This document shows, one piece after another, positions 15,408 to 22,726 of a stretch of 35,425 nucleotides of DNA. Source of the stretch: CAYOHP01 sp964403795 [NCBI: uncultured bacterium]. Its GTDB lineage: Bacteria; Muiribacteriota; UBA6191; CAZXTJ01. Both the position numbers and the translations under genes were made by a program. Position 1 is the first letter of the stretch, and each line of letters begins with the position of its first letter. The stretch covers positions 14,252 through 49,676 of the forward strand of contig CAYOHP010000036.1 of the NCBI GenBank assembly GCA_964403795.1, given 5' to 3'. Under the pieces are notes generated by a model. That model saw only the letters and a list, made by a program, of their open reading frames with translations, was not told where the DNA came from and made no database searches.

Positions 15408-17176
15408 GCCACGGATACCTTCCGGTCCGGGCGCTCCTGCTCCTGGTCCTCCTTGCCGGGGGAGTCGTGAGTCCGGCCTGGTGCCAGTCCTCCGAGCTGA
15501 CCCGGATGCTGGACCTGGTGAAGAGGATCGAGAAGGCGCCGCCCCCGATCGACGAGACCACGGCCGTCGAACTCCGCTCGGGCGTCTCCGAGGCGCTGGC
15601 CGAGCTCGTGTACTCCGATGCCGAGTACGAAGGCCGGGCCGAGAAGGAGCTGGCACGGGAGCTGGCGCTCAAGGGTGCCAACCTGTTCCTGCACCGCCAC
15701 CGGAGGCCGGAGGACGCCCGGGCCCTCTCGGCCGCGGTGGCGAGCGTACTGGCCACGGCCCAGACCACCGCGGCGCGGTTGGCCCGGGAGTCGCTGCGCC
15801 AGGCCGGGAACCGGCTCTCCGAGGCCGGCGGCGGAAGGGGCCTGGACGCCGCGCCCGGCCGGACCGGGATCCCGCCCGTCCTGCTGGGCCTCGGGGTGGT
15901 GCTGGTGGCGTTCGGGATCGGAGTGGCGGTCTACCTGGCCCGGGGCCGGGGTGCCGCGGGCGGGTCGGTCACGGTGGTCGACGCCGAGATCCAGCGCGAG
16001 GCCAAGAAGGCCCTGGACCTGGGGCTCCGCCTGCTGGGCCAGGGGCGCCCCGGCGACGCCATGAAGTACCTGAGGAAGGTGGCCGAGCTCGACAGCGCCC
16101 TGCGCCAGAAGGGGAGCTTCTACCTGGCCGTGGTGGCGCTCGAGGCCGGGGACTCCCAGGCGGCCCGGACCGCGCTCGGCACCCTCGACCTGGGCAAGGT
16201 CGACAAGGAGGAGTCCTACGCCCTCGCCGACATCTGCGAACGGCGAGGCCAGCTCGACCTGGCGAGGAGCGTCTTCGAGAAGATCTACGTGAACGACATC
16301 AGCTACCGGGACGTGCGGACCCGGCTGGATCGCCTGAAGGACCAGATGGAAGGTTTCGGCGAGACCCAGGTCGGGGAGATGATCGCCGCCCGGGTGCTCG
16401 ACTCGCGCTTCGCCGGCGTTTCCCTGCTCGGGTGCGGCGGCATGGGATTCGTGTTCCAGGCCAAGGACACCGCCCGGGGCGGCCTCCAGGTGGCGGTCAA
16501 GGTGCTGTCCCCGTTCTACGCCAACGAGGAGCAGGTCTACCGGAGGTTCGTGAAGGAGGCCCGCGGCATCGCCTCCTTCGAGCACCCGAACCTGATCCGG
16601 ATCTACGACGTGTTCGAGGGGAGCCTTCCCTACTACTCGATGGAGTTCCTGGACAGCCGCTCGCTCCGGGACGTCCTCGACGAGCGGCAGCGACTCGCCC
16701 CGGCCGAGGTGCTCCGGATCAGCGAGGGATTCGCGGCGGCCCTGACGCTGGCCCACCGGCGCGGCATCGTCCACCGGGACGTGAAGCCCGCCAACATCCT
16801 GGTCGACGACCAGTGGAACGCCAAGGTCATCGACTTCGGGATCGCCCGCTTCACCCAGGAGACGCACCTGACCGTCACCGGCCAGGTCCTGGGCACGCCC
16901 CGCTACATGTCCCCGGAACAGATCCGGGGCGTCGACGTGGACCTCCGCTCCGACATCTTCTCCTACGGCGTGGCGCTCTACGAGATGCTCTCCGGGGCGG
17001 CGCCGTTCGCCAGCCGCACCGACACCGTGACCACTCCGGCACCCGCCTTCGATCCCGGCCTCGGGATTCCCGCCGGCCTGGAGGCTGCGATCCAGAAGGC
17101 ACTGGCCAAGGCACCCGAGGCGCGCCAGCAGACCTTGGCCGAGCTGGTCGCGGACATGCGCAGCGGCCTGGCCTGA
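15404..17176 (+). CDS. Single-pass Ser/Thr receptor kinase with secreted-type ectodomain and TPR linker
   Basis: The product has 590 aa. ATG 15404 overlaps the previous stop; GGGAGG lies upstream. Order: signal peptide 1-27, ectodomain about 28-150, one membrane segment 156-179, TPR-like helices 195-315, kinase 336-588. Kinase residues are complete: Gly-loop LLGCGGMGFVF (341-351), Lys366 in VAVK, His457 and Asp459 in VHRDVKPAN, DFG 477-479 and SPE 503-505. The ectodomain block GANLFLHRHRRPEDA (91-105) and the helices around it align with the two secreted proteins encoded at 18642-19690. Linker and kinase are close paralogues of the upstream kinase, with long identical nucleotide stretches. 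The pair probably arose by duplication with exchange of the sensor domain. Confidence 0.88.
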   Translation: MSHGYLPVRALLLLVLLAGGVVSPAWCQSSELTRMLDLVKRIEKAPPPIDETTAVELRSGVSEALAELVYSDAEYEGRAEKELARELALKGANLFLHRHRRPEDARALSAAVASVLATAQTTAARLARESLRQAGNRLSEAGGGRGLDAAPGRTGIPPVLLGLGVVLVAFGIGVAVYLARGRGAAGGSVTVVDAEIQREAKKALDLGLRLLGQGRPGDAMKYLRKVAELDSALRQKGSFYLAVVALEAGDSQAARTALGTLDLGKVDKEESYALADICERRGQLDLARSVFEKIYVNDISYRDVRTRLDRLKDQMEGFGETQVGEMIAARVLDSRFAGVSLLGCGGMGFVFQAKDTARGGLQVAVKVLSPFYANEEQVYRRFVKEARGIASFEHPNLIRIYDVFEGSLPYYSMEFLDSRSLRDVLDERQRLAPAEVLRISEGFAAALTLAHRRGIVHRDVKPANILVDDQWNAKVIDFGIARFTQETHLTVTGQVLGTPRYMSPEQIRGVDVDLRSDIFSYGVALYEMLSGAAPFASRTDTVTTPAPAFDPGLGIPAGLEAAIQKALAKAPEARQQTLAELVADMRSGLA

Positions 17177-17197
17177 GCTACGGCCTCAGGGCCAGGC
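17166..17197. terminator. Bidirectional hairpin over two convergent stop codons
   Basis: GCCTGGCCTGAG at 17166-17177 pairs with 17185-17197 as 12 bp with one bulged G and a 7-nt loop. It contains the stop codon of the plus gene (17174-17176), and its loop contains the stop of the minus gene (17178-17180). There is no T-tract on either side. The position suggests shared transcription termination. Confidence 0.62.
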
Positions 17198-17768
17198 GCC
17201 GGATCCCGGCCTCGGCGTCGGCATAGCCGGCGTGGCGGGCGAGCACCGCCTGGTAGGCCTTCTTGGCCTCCTCCGGCCGCGCGGTACGTTCGTAGAGCTT
17301 GCCGAGTTCGCAGCCGGCTGCCGCCAGGTCGGGAGCCGCGGCCAGCACCGCCGCCAGTTCCGCCTCGGCGGCGGGATTCTTCTCCTGCTGGATCAGGGCG
17401 AGCGCCAGGCGGAAGCGGATCCCATGCAGCTTGCGGTCGTGATCCAGGAGCCCGCGGGCCAACGACTCGGCCCGGACGCCGTCGCCCTTGGAGAGGATCA
17501 GGTCGAGGACCAGGGCGGAGGCGAAGGGATCCTCCGGCACCTTGGCGATCAAGGCTTCGCCCCGCTCGATCGCTTCGGGCAGCCGTCCCTGGTCCGCCAG
17601 GTTCCTGATGATGGCGGACTCGGCGGCCACCTCGGCCATGGTCCGTCGCCGCTCGGCGGAGCGGTACTGGACGAGAGATGCCACCACGACCAGGACACCC
17701 AGGAGCGCGGTCCGGATCCGGATTCCCGCCAGCGTACCGGTGGACACCGGCTTGGATCCTTGGCTCAT
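17178..17768 (-). CDS. Membrane-anchored TPR protein
   Basis: The product has 196 aa. The start is ATG 17768, overlapping the pseudopilin stop (ATGA). A membrane segment at about residues 16-34 (IRTALLGVLVVVASLVQY) is followed by helical repeats with TPR spacing, e.g. DQGRLPEAIERGEALI, NPAAEAELAAVLAAAPDLAA and GKLYERTARPEEAKKAYQAV. Because it is translationally coupled to the pseudopilin, it may help assemble or anchor it, much as TPR pilotins do in other pilus systems; this is inference. The C-terminal end is convergent with the kinase operon and separated from it by a single nucleotide inside a strong hairpin. Confidence 0.8.
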   Translation of the reverse strand: MSQGSKPVSTGTLAGIRIRTALLGVLVVVASLVQYRSAERRRTMAEVAAESAIIRNLADQGRLPEAIERGEALIAKVPEDPFASALVLDLILSKGDGVRAESLARGLLDHDRKLHGIRFRLALALIQQEKNPAAEAELAAVLAAAPDLAAAGCELGKLYERTARPEEAKKAYQAVLARHAGYADAEAGIRRLALRP

Positions 17769-18610
17769 GAATCCCTCTCGATCACGAGTCCGCCCAGGGA
17801 CGAGGTGGCGGGGAGCGTTCCGTAGATGAAGTCGTCGGCGGCTTCGGCGAGCGGGCCCCCGAAGATCGGGTACTCGGTGATCGAGAGCACCAGGCCCGAG
17901 AGGTTCACCAGGTCGCCGGCACGGATCGGGAATCGGGGCGCCCCGGGCGGATCCACGTTCGGATTGGGCGCGCTGCAGCACTTGAGCACCAGGAGCCCCT
18001 GACCCGGCTTGGTGTCGGTCGGGCTGTACTGGAACCCGAGCTGGCTGAGCGGGATGGGCGGCTCGTCCACGCTCCGGACGAGTACCACGTCGTTGGCCGC
18101 CTGGGCCTCCATCCCCGAGACCACGCCGAAGACCTTGTTGGTCCGGAGGGTGAGGACGTTGTCCGAGGAAGGCACCCCGAAGCCACCCGTGTACCCGACC
18201 CGGATCGGGATCAGGTAGGGCTTGTAGTGCACCGTGATGTCCTGGTCGCTCAGGTCGCCGTAGGGTGCCCCGTCGGAACCCAGGGTCCCGATCACCCCCA
18301 GGTTCCCCTCGACGAAGTACTGGCTCCCCCAGGGATCGACCGGGATCTCCGAGAGATGTCGCCCCAGCAGGGGCTTCATGGAGGTGCCGGAGAACATCCC
18401 GTCCTTCGATTCGAAGCGCGAGATGGCTCCCTTGATGACCTCCAGGTCGTAGCCGGCCTTGGACCGCTGGGCGGTGTAGATGAAATCCTGGTAGAGGGGG
18501 ACGGCGATCCCGACCAGGGCCCCGATGATGGCCAGGTTGAGGAGCAGCTCGATGAGCGAGAAGCCGCGCCGCAGGGTGCGGAGGCTCGGACGGCTTCGGG
18601 GCGGGATCAT
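17765..18610 (-). CDS. GspG-like type II pseudopilin, long form
   Basis: The product has 281 aa, twice the usual length for major pseudopilins. The prepilin signature is RRGFSLIELLLNLAIIGALV: cleavage after Gly, then Phe, with Glu at mature position 5. A GspG-like block follows (SEIPVDPWGSQYFVEGN, then GVIGTLGSDG). The C-terminal extension of about 150 residues (beta-rich, ending EADDFIYGTL-type turns) is shared with the pseudopilin encoded at 29351-30163 but is not a family I recognise. ATG 18610 is chosen because it gives a short basic leader (MIPPRSRPSLRTLRRG); the GGAG is somewhat distant at 15 nt. A prepilin peptidase and assembly ATPase are not in the window. Confidence 0.85.
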   Translation of the reverse strand: MIPPRSRPSLRTLRRGFSLIELLLNLAIIGALVGIAVPLYQDFIYTAQRSKAGYDLEVIKGAISRFESKDGMFSGTSMKPLLGRHLSEIPVDPWGSQYFVEGNLGVIGTLGSDGAPYGDLSDQDITVHYKPYLIPIRVGYTGGFGVPSSDNVLTLRTNKVFGVVSGMEAQAANDVVLVRSVDEPPIPLSQLGFQYSPTDTKPGQGLLVLKCCSAPNPNVDPPGAPRFPIRAGDLVNLSGLVLSITEYPIFGGPLAEAADDFIYGTLPATSSLGGLVIERDS

Positions 18611-18641
18611 GGTCGCCAGCAGGCTCCTGGGACTCCGGGCG

Positions 18642-19160
18642 TCAGCCGCCGCGGGCCTCCTCGGAGGCCTCCGGCACATCCTCGTAGGGCTTGTATTCCT
18701 GCGGGAGGCTGGAGATGGCGGTACTGGCGAGGTTCGCTCCCGCCGCCGCCGCCTGGAAGGCCGGTTGGGGCACGGCCTGGTAGGCGGCCCGGACCGCGTC
18801 CAGGATGGCCGTCGCGTGGGCGGGCATGTGGTGGCGGTGGTAGAAGAGGTTGGCGATGCCCAGGGCCAAGCGGATCGCCACCAGCGGGACCGGAGCGCCG
18901 TCGATCTGGCCGACCACCGCCACCGCCGCGTTCAGGGCCGAGATCGCCTCGTCCTTGATGGCCGTGGCGTCCGACGGGTGCAGCGGCGGCACCATCTTCA
19001 CGAGTTCGTCCCTGAGGGACTTGAGCCGGGTCACCTCGGCACTCGCGACCACCGGGGCCGCCCGCAGGGTTCCGAGGAAGGGGCCGGCCAGGAGCATCAG
19101 GACGAGCAGCCCGGACCGCTCTGGGCGCCAGGTTCTCGGCTCGGCGTGGCACGTCCGCAT
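18642..19160 (-). CDS. Secreted protein with kinase-ectodomain-like fold, copy 2
   Basis: The product has 172 aa from ATG 19160; AGGAA lies about 12 nt upstream. A GTG at 19172 that overlaps the preceding stop (GTGA) is an alternative start. A signal peptide runs to about residue 35 (SGLLVLMLLAGPFLGTLRA). The mature part aligns throughout with the neighbouring protein at 19169-19690 and with the ectodomain of the kinase at 15404. Shared landmarks are an N-terminal RLKSLRDELVKM helix, HPSDATAIKDEA, and IANLFYHRHHMP. The tail PQEYKPYEDVPEASEEARGG is acidic. No enzyme motif is seen. Its location next to the kinase genes suggests a ligand, competitor or structural partner for the receptor. Confidence 0.8.
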   Translation of the reverse strand: MRTCHAEPRTWRPERSGLLVLMLLAGPFLGTLRAAPVVASAEVTRLKSLRDELVKMVPPLHPSDATAIKDEAISALNAAVAVVGQIDGAPVPLVAIRLALGIANLFYHRHHMPAHATAILDAVRAAYQAVPQPAFQAAAAGANLASTAISSLPQEYKPYEDVPEASEEARGG

Positions 19161-19168
19161 GGGGATTC

Positions 19169-19690
19169 TCACTTCCTGGGTGACTTGTTCCCGGCGACCA
19201 GATCGTCGAGGGACGCGACCGTCTCGGCCTTGTCGTCGACGATGACCTCACGGTGGGGCTTGAACTCCGGGGGCAGGACCGCGGTGGCGGTGGTCTTCAC
19301 GGAGATGCCTGCGGCCGCCGCCTGGAAGGCCGGCAGGGGATTGGCCTGGTAGCCGGCCCGGATCGCCGCCAGGATGGCGTTGGCACCCTGCGGGTCGCGG
19401 TGACGGTGGTAGAGGAGGTTGGCGATCCGGAGGGCGGCCCGCGGTGCCGCCACCTGCGGCGGGGATCCGAGGACCGGGTCGGTGTAGGCCAGGGCCGAGG
19501 CGTGGGCTGCCAGCGCCTCGGAGCGGATCGCCCCGAGGTCCGAGGGGTCCATGCCGGGTGCGTACCTGACGAGCTCGTCCGCCAGTGCATCCAGCCGCAC
19601 GATGGAGGCCGCCGCGCTCTGGGCCAGGAGCTCTCCTGGAGGGCAGGCGAGGACCACCAGGAACATCGCGGTCCTGACCTTGGTTCCCAC
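19169..19690 (-). CDS. Secreted protein with kinase-ectodomain-like fold, copy 1
   Basis: The product has 173 aa from GTG 19690, which supplies the basic residues of a signal peptide (MGTKVRTAMFLVVLACPPG, cleavage near LLAQS); AAGGGA lies upstream. The ATG at 19666 would remove the charged start. The mature domain repeats the pattern of its neighbour: RLDALADELVRYAP, MDPSDLGAIRSEALAAH and RIANLLYHRHRDPQGANAIL. It then has AFQAAAAG and a charged tail with PPEFKPHREVIVDD. The two are tandem paralogues. The gene heads a minus-strand transcript running through the pseudopilin and the TPR protein. Function is unknown; only the shared domain with the receptor kinase is visible. Confidence 0.8.
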   Translation of the reverse strand: MGTKVRTAMFLVVLACPPGELLAQSAAASIVRLDALADELVRYAPGMDPSDLGAIRSEALAAHASALAYTDPVLGSPPQVAAPRAALRIANLLYHRHRDPQGANAILAAIRAGYQANPLPAFQAAAAGISVKTTATAVLPPEFKPHREVIVDDKAETVASLDDLVAGNKSPRK

Positions 19691-19720
19691 GGGGTTCCCT
19701 TCGCTCCCGGCTCGGGGAAG

Positions 19721-19726
19721 AAGGTA
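19721..19726 (-). promoter_or_regulatory. Possible -10 element TACCTT
   Basis: A TAnnnT hexamer on the minus strand, 30 nt upstream of the GTG at 19690 and in the divergent gap with the glycosyltransferase operon. There is no convincing -35. Confidence 0.25.
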
Positions 19727-19800
19727 GACCGCCGACCGTGGCAACCGGAAACAGTCATGGGTCCGGGAAGGGTACGGTTCCGACCTGGAGGGCGCCGAGA

Positions 19801-19806
19801 TACACT
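19801..19806 (+). promoter_or_regulatory. -10 element TACACT upstream of the GT2 operon
   Basis: TACACT is preceded by TTCCGA at 19778-19783 with a 17-nt spacer (a weak -35). CGGAGG follows at 19831-19836, so the transcript would carry a leader of about 30 nt. If this is the promoter, the start codon must lie downstream of it, which limits the choice of start for the next gene. Confidence 0.4.
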
Positions 19807-19844
19807 CACCGCGCCCGGCTGGCCCCGGGCCGGAGGTCGGTCGC

Positions 19845-20570
19845 CTGGAACGCCCCCCCCTCACGGTCGTGATCCCGGCGTATGACGAGGCCGAAGGCAT
19901 CGTGGAGGCGTTGTCCGAGGTCCGCTCCGCCATCCTGGACCGGGTCCCGGGGGCGGTGGCCCTGTTCGTCGACGACGGCAGCCGGGACCGGACCCCGGAG
20001 CTCCTCGCCGAGGCGGCCCGCCAGGATCCCCGGATCTCGGTGCTCCGGATCGAGCACTCCGGGCACGGTCCGGCCCTGGTGGCTGGGTTCGATGCCGCCT
20101 CCGGGGAGAGGATCCTGCACGTCGACTCCGATCTGGAGGTCGACCTCGGGCGCTTCGGGGAGTGTTGGGCCGCGGCCCGGGACCACGACCTGGTGCTGGG
20201 GGAACGGGTCGGTCGGGATTCCCCGCTTCTGCGTCGACTGGTGGCGCTCGGCCTGGAGATCAGCCTCCGGCTCCTCTTCGGGATCCGGGTCCGGGATGCC
20301 GCCAGTCCCTTCAAGATCTTCCGACGGCAGGTCTGGGAGGAGTTCCGCTCCCTGGGTCGGGCCTCCCCGTGCATCCCCTCCCTGTTCGTGGCGGTCCATG
20401 CCCTCGCCACGGGAAGGCCGGTGAGGGTGATCGGGCTGGTCCACCGCGAGCGCCGGACCGGCCGGTCCTGGCTGGCCGGGACGGCCCTGGCCCGGGCCTC
20501 GTGGCGCAGCCTCGGCGACCTGTTCGCCTATCGGCGCGCCCTTTCGACCCGAGAGCGGCGGACGGGATGA
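19845..20570 (+). CDS. GT2 family glycosyltransferase (DPM1-like), probable CTG start
   Basis: The product has 241 aa if translation starts at CTG 19845, placed 8 nt after CGGAGG (19831-19836). This restores the whole first strand, giving MERPPLTVVIPAYDE. The only ATG/GTG/TTG candidate is GTG 19869, which would cut that strand in half and has no RBS. Catalytic features are FVDDGSRDRT (Asp43-Asp44) and the DxD-type HVDSDLE (Asp94, Asp96). RVRDAASPFKIFRR is typical of dolichyl-phosphate-mannose-synthase-like GT2 enzymes that make polyprenyl-phosphate sugars. No C-terminal membrane segments are seen. The stop overlaps the next gene (ATGA), a GT-C-like protein that could use the lipid-linked sugar. 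Confidence 0.85.
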   Translation: MERPPLTVVIPAYDEAEGIVEALSEVRSAILDRVPGAVALFVDDGSRDRTPELLAEAARQDPRISVLRIEHSGHGPALVAGFDAASGERILHVDSDLEVDLGRFGECWAAARDHDLVLGERVGRDSPLLRRLVALGLEISLRLLFGIRVRDAASPFKIFRRQVWEEFRSLGRASPCIPSLFVAVHALATGRPVRVIGLVHRERRTGRSWLAGTALARASWRSLGDLFAYRRALSTRERRTG

Positions 20571-22726
20571 GCCGATCCCGGTTCCTGCACACGGCTTCGA
20601 TCCTCTACCTGCTCGTCCCCAACCTGATCTTCGCCTCCGGCTGGCTGCGCCCTGGGCTGGGCTGGACCCTGGTCCTGCTGCTCCTGGCCGCGGCCCTTTC
20701 CCACCTCTCGGACCGGCGCCGGGAGCGGGGCCGGGAGCCGGACCCGGAGCGGGAGCATGGTTGGACCCGGACCGATACCTGGATCGCGGCGATCGCCATC
20801 CTGTGGGCGGGAACCTCCGGGGCCGGGGGATTCGGATACCAGAACGCCGACTACCTGGTGACCCACAACCCCACCTTGAAGGACCTCATGGTCAGGCCCT
20901 GGCCGGTGCTCTACCACGAGCTCGAGACCGGGATCGGGGAGCACGGTGCTCGGGTCTCCTACCTCGCCTGGTACTTGCCTGGAGCCCGGGTCGGGAAGCT
21001 CCTCGGATGGCAGGCTTGCCAGCTCGCGACCTTCGCGTGGACGCTGGCCGGGACGCTGCTCGCCCTGTTCTGGTTCGCCGAGCACCAGCGTCGGAGGTCG
21101 GTGGGCACGGTGCTCGTGTTCCTGGCGACCAGCGGCCTCCACTTCCTGGGCTGGATGCTGGCCCGGGGGCAGATCCCCGTGGGCACCCACGGCCCCCTGC
21201 AGTGGGCGGGTTCCTTCGTGGCCTTCCCCGGGGTGTTCCCGGTCCTCTACTGGAGCCCCCAGCATGCCCTGGGGGCCTGGGTGCTGACCGGGTTGCTCAT
21301 GGACATGGCCTTCCATGCGAAGAGTTCCCGGGGCGCGGTGTTCGCCTGGAGCCTTTCGTTCCTCTTCTCCCCCATGGTGTCGCTTGGCGCCATCCCCTTC
21401 GTGGTGCTGGTGCTGGTCCAGGCCAGGGGTTCCCGCCTCTCCCGACTGCCCGATCTGGGGGCCGCACCGGTCCTCGGGCTCCTCTTCCTGGCCTGGTACT
21501 CGGCGCATCTCCCCGTCGAGCCCCAGGGGTGGCTGACGACGTTCTGGGGAATCCGTCACTGGAACCGGCTGGTGCTCTTCTACTTCCTGGAGTTCGGCGT
21601 CCACCTCTGGATCGCCTCCGGCCTGGTCCGGGAGACCTCGGCCCGGCGCGACTGGTACCTGGCGGGCCTGGCAGTACTGGTCGTGGCGCCCTGGTACCGC
21701 CTCGGGACCTACGGCGATCTCTGCATGCGCATGCCGCTGCCCGCCCAGTTCGTGCTGGCCGGGGCGCTGGCCCGCTGCCTCGACGAGGCGGGGCGGCGGC
21801 TGGCGGAACCCAGGGTGCAGCTCCTGCTCGGTACCATGGCCCTGGGGGCCATGGGGCCACTGGCCGAGATCGCCCGGCTGCTGGACTCGGGTCCCTGGGG
21901 GGCGCCGCCGATCGAGGCCGTGATGAGCATGTCCCAGGTGCCCCGGCGCGAGCAGTATCTCGGGACCCTGGATTCCTTCTTCTTCCGGCACCTGGCGCCG
22001 ATCCGGGCCAGCGCCCGGGTAGGAGACCCCGGTTGGGAACGGGAGCGCTGGGTCCGGGTCCCGGACGTCCCCGTGAGCTTCGACTTCGAGAGCTCCAAGC
22101 TGCCCGGGTGGACCCGACTGGGCAAGGCGTTCCGCTCCGGGCCCGAGGCTGCCGCCGGCAGTCCCTGGATCGTCCCGGACCGATTCCGGGGCCAGGGCTG
22201 CGTCGGCTCCTGCCACGAGCGGGCCGAGGACACCGGGGTGCTGGTGAGCCGACCGTTCCCGATCCTCGGCACCCACATGGGCCTGCTCGTAGGGGGAACC
22301 GCCGACCTGGCGTCCCAGGCCGTGGAGCTCCTGGTGGACGGCGAGCGGGTGCATCGGGCCACCGGGGAGGGTGACGATCGCATGCGCCGGTCGATCTGGT
22401 ACGTGGCGCCCTGGCGGGGGCGGCTGGCGCGCCTCCGGATCCGCGACTACCAGGGTCCAGGGCCCCAGGCCTGCATCACCGTCGACGACGTGGTCCAGTT
22501 CGACATGCCCGACGGGTTGCTCGAACCCTGGGCCGGGATCCGGCTCTTCGCCATGGTCGATCCTCCGGTGGAAGGCCAGGCCCGCAAGCCCGTGGTCCCC
22601 GACCGGTTCCTGGCGGCCTGGACCGCCCAGGAGGCCCGCCTCGAGCTCGAGGTCCTGGAGGCCGAGCTGGCGGAGGACCTGGGTCTCCCTACCCGCGATC
22701 GGGAGCTGCCGGGACCGGGACCGTGA
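20567..22726 (+). CDS. GT-C-like polytopic membrane protein with C-terminal levanase-C-like beta-sandwich
   Basis: The product has 719 aa; ATG 20567 overlaps the GT2 stop. The first 460 residues hold about ten membrane segments. An early extracytoplasmic loop reads GFGYQNADYLVTHNPTLKDL, and its Asp could serve as the GT-C base. From about residue 505 a soluble domain begins FDFESSKLPGWTRLGKAF and continues with GQGCVGSC, GVLVSRPFPILGTHMGLLVG, VELLVDGERVHRATGEGD and ITVDDVVQFD. These blocks match the C-terminal beta-sandwich of GH32 levanases and related secreted proteins. Its presence on a GT-C-like protein is unusual and suggests binding of the glycan product or acceptor at the cell surface. 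The stop overlaps the downstream hydrolase (GTGA). Confidence 0.72.
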   Translation: MSRSRFLHTASILYLLVPNLIFASGWLRPGLGWTLVLLLLAAALSHLSDRRRERGREPDPEREHGWTRTDTWIAAIAILWAGTSGAGGFGYQNADYLVTHNPTLKDLMVRPWPVLYHELETGIGEHGARVSYLAWYLPGARVGKLLGWQACQLATFAWTLAGTLLALFWFAEHQRRRSVGTVLVFLATSGLHFLGWMLARGQIPVGTHGPLQWAGSFVAFPGVFPVLYWSPQHALGAWVLTGLLMDMAFHAKSSRGAVFAWSLSFLFSPMVSLGAIPFVVLVLVQARGSRLSRLPDLGAAPVLGLLFLAWYSAHLPVEPQGWLTTFWGIRHWNRLVLFYFLEFGVHLWIASGLVRETSARRDWYLAGLAVLVVAPWYRLGTYGDLCMRMPLPAQFVLAGALARCLDEAGRRLAEPRVQLLLGTMALGAMGPLAEIARLLDSGPWGAPPIEAVMSMSQVPRREQYLGTLDSFFFRHLAPIRASARVGDPGWERERWVRVPDVPVSFDFESSKLPGWTRLGKAFRSGPEAAAGSPWIVPDRFRGQGCVGSCHERAEDTGVLVSRPFPILGTHMGLLVGGTADLASQAVELLVDGERVHRATGEGDDRMRRSIWYVAPWRGRLARLRIRDYQGPGPQACITVDDVVQFDMPDGLLEPWAGIRLFAMVDPPVEGQARKPVVPDRFLAAWTAQEARLELEVLEAELAEDLGLPTRDRELPGPGP

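Noticed and set aside
19253-19885. A plus-strand gene opposite the secreted protein
   Set aside because: Its protein is low-complexity and Gly/Arg-rich, and the opposite strand encodes a signal-peptide protein with a close paralogue next door.
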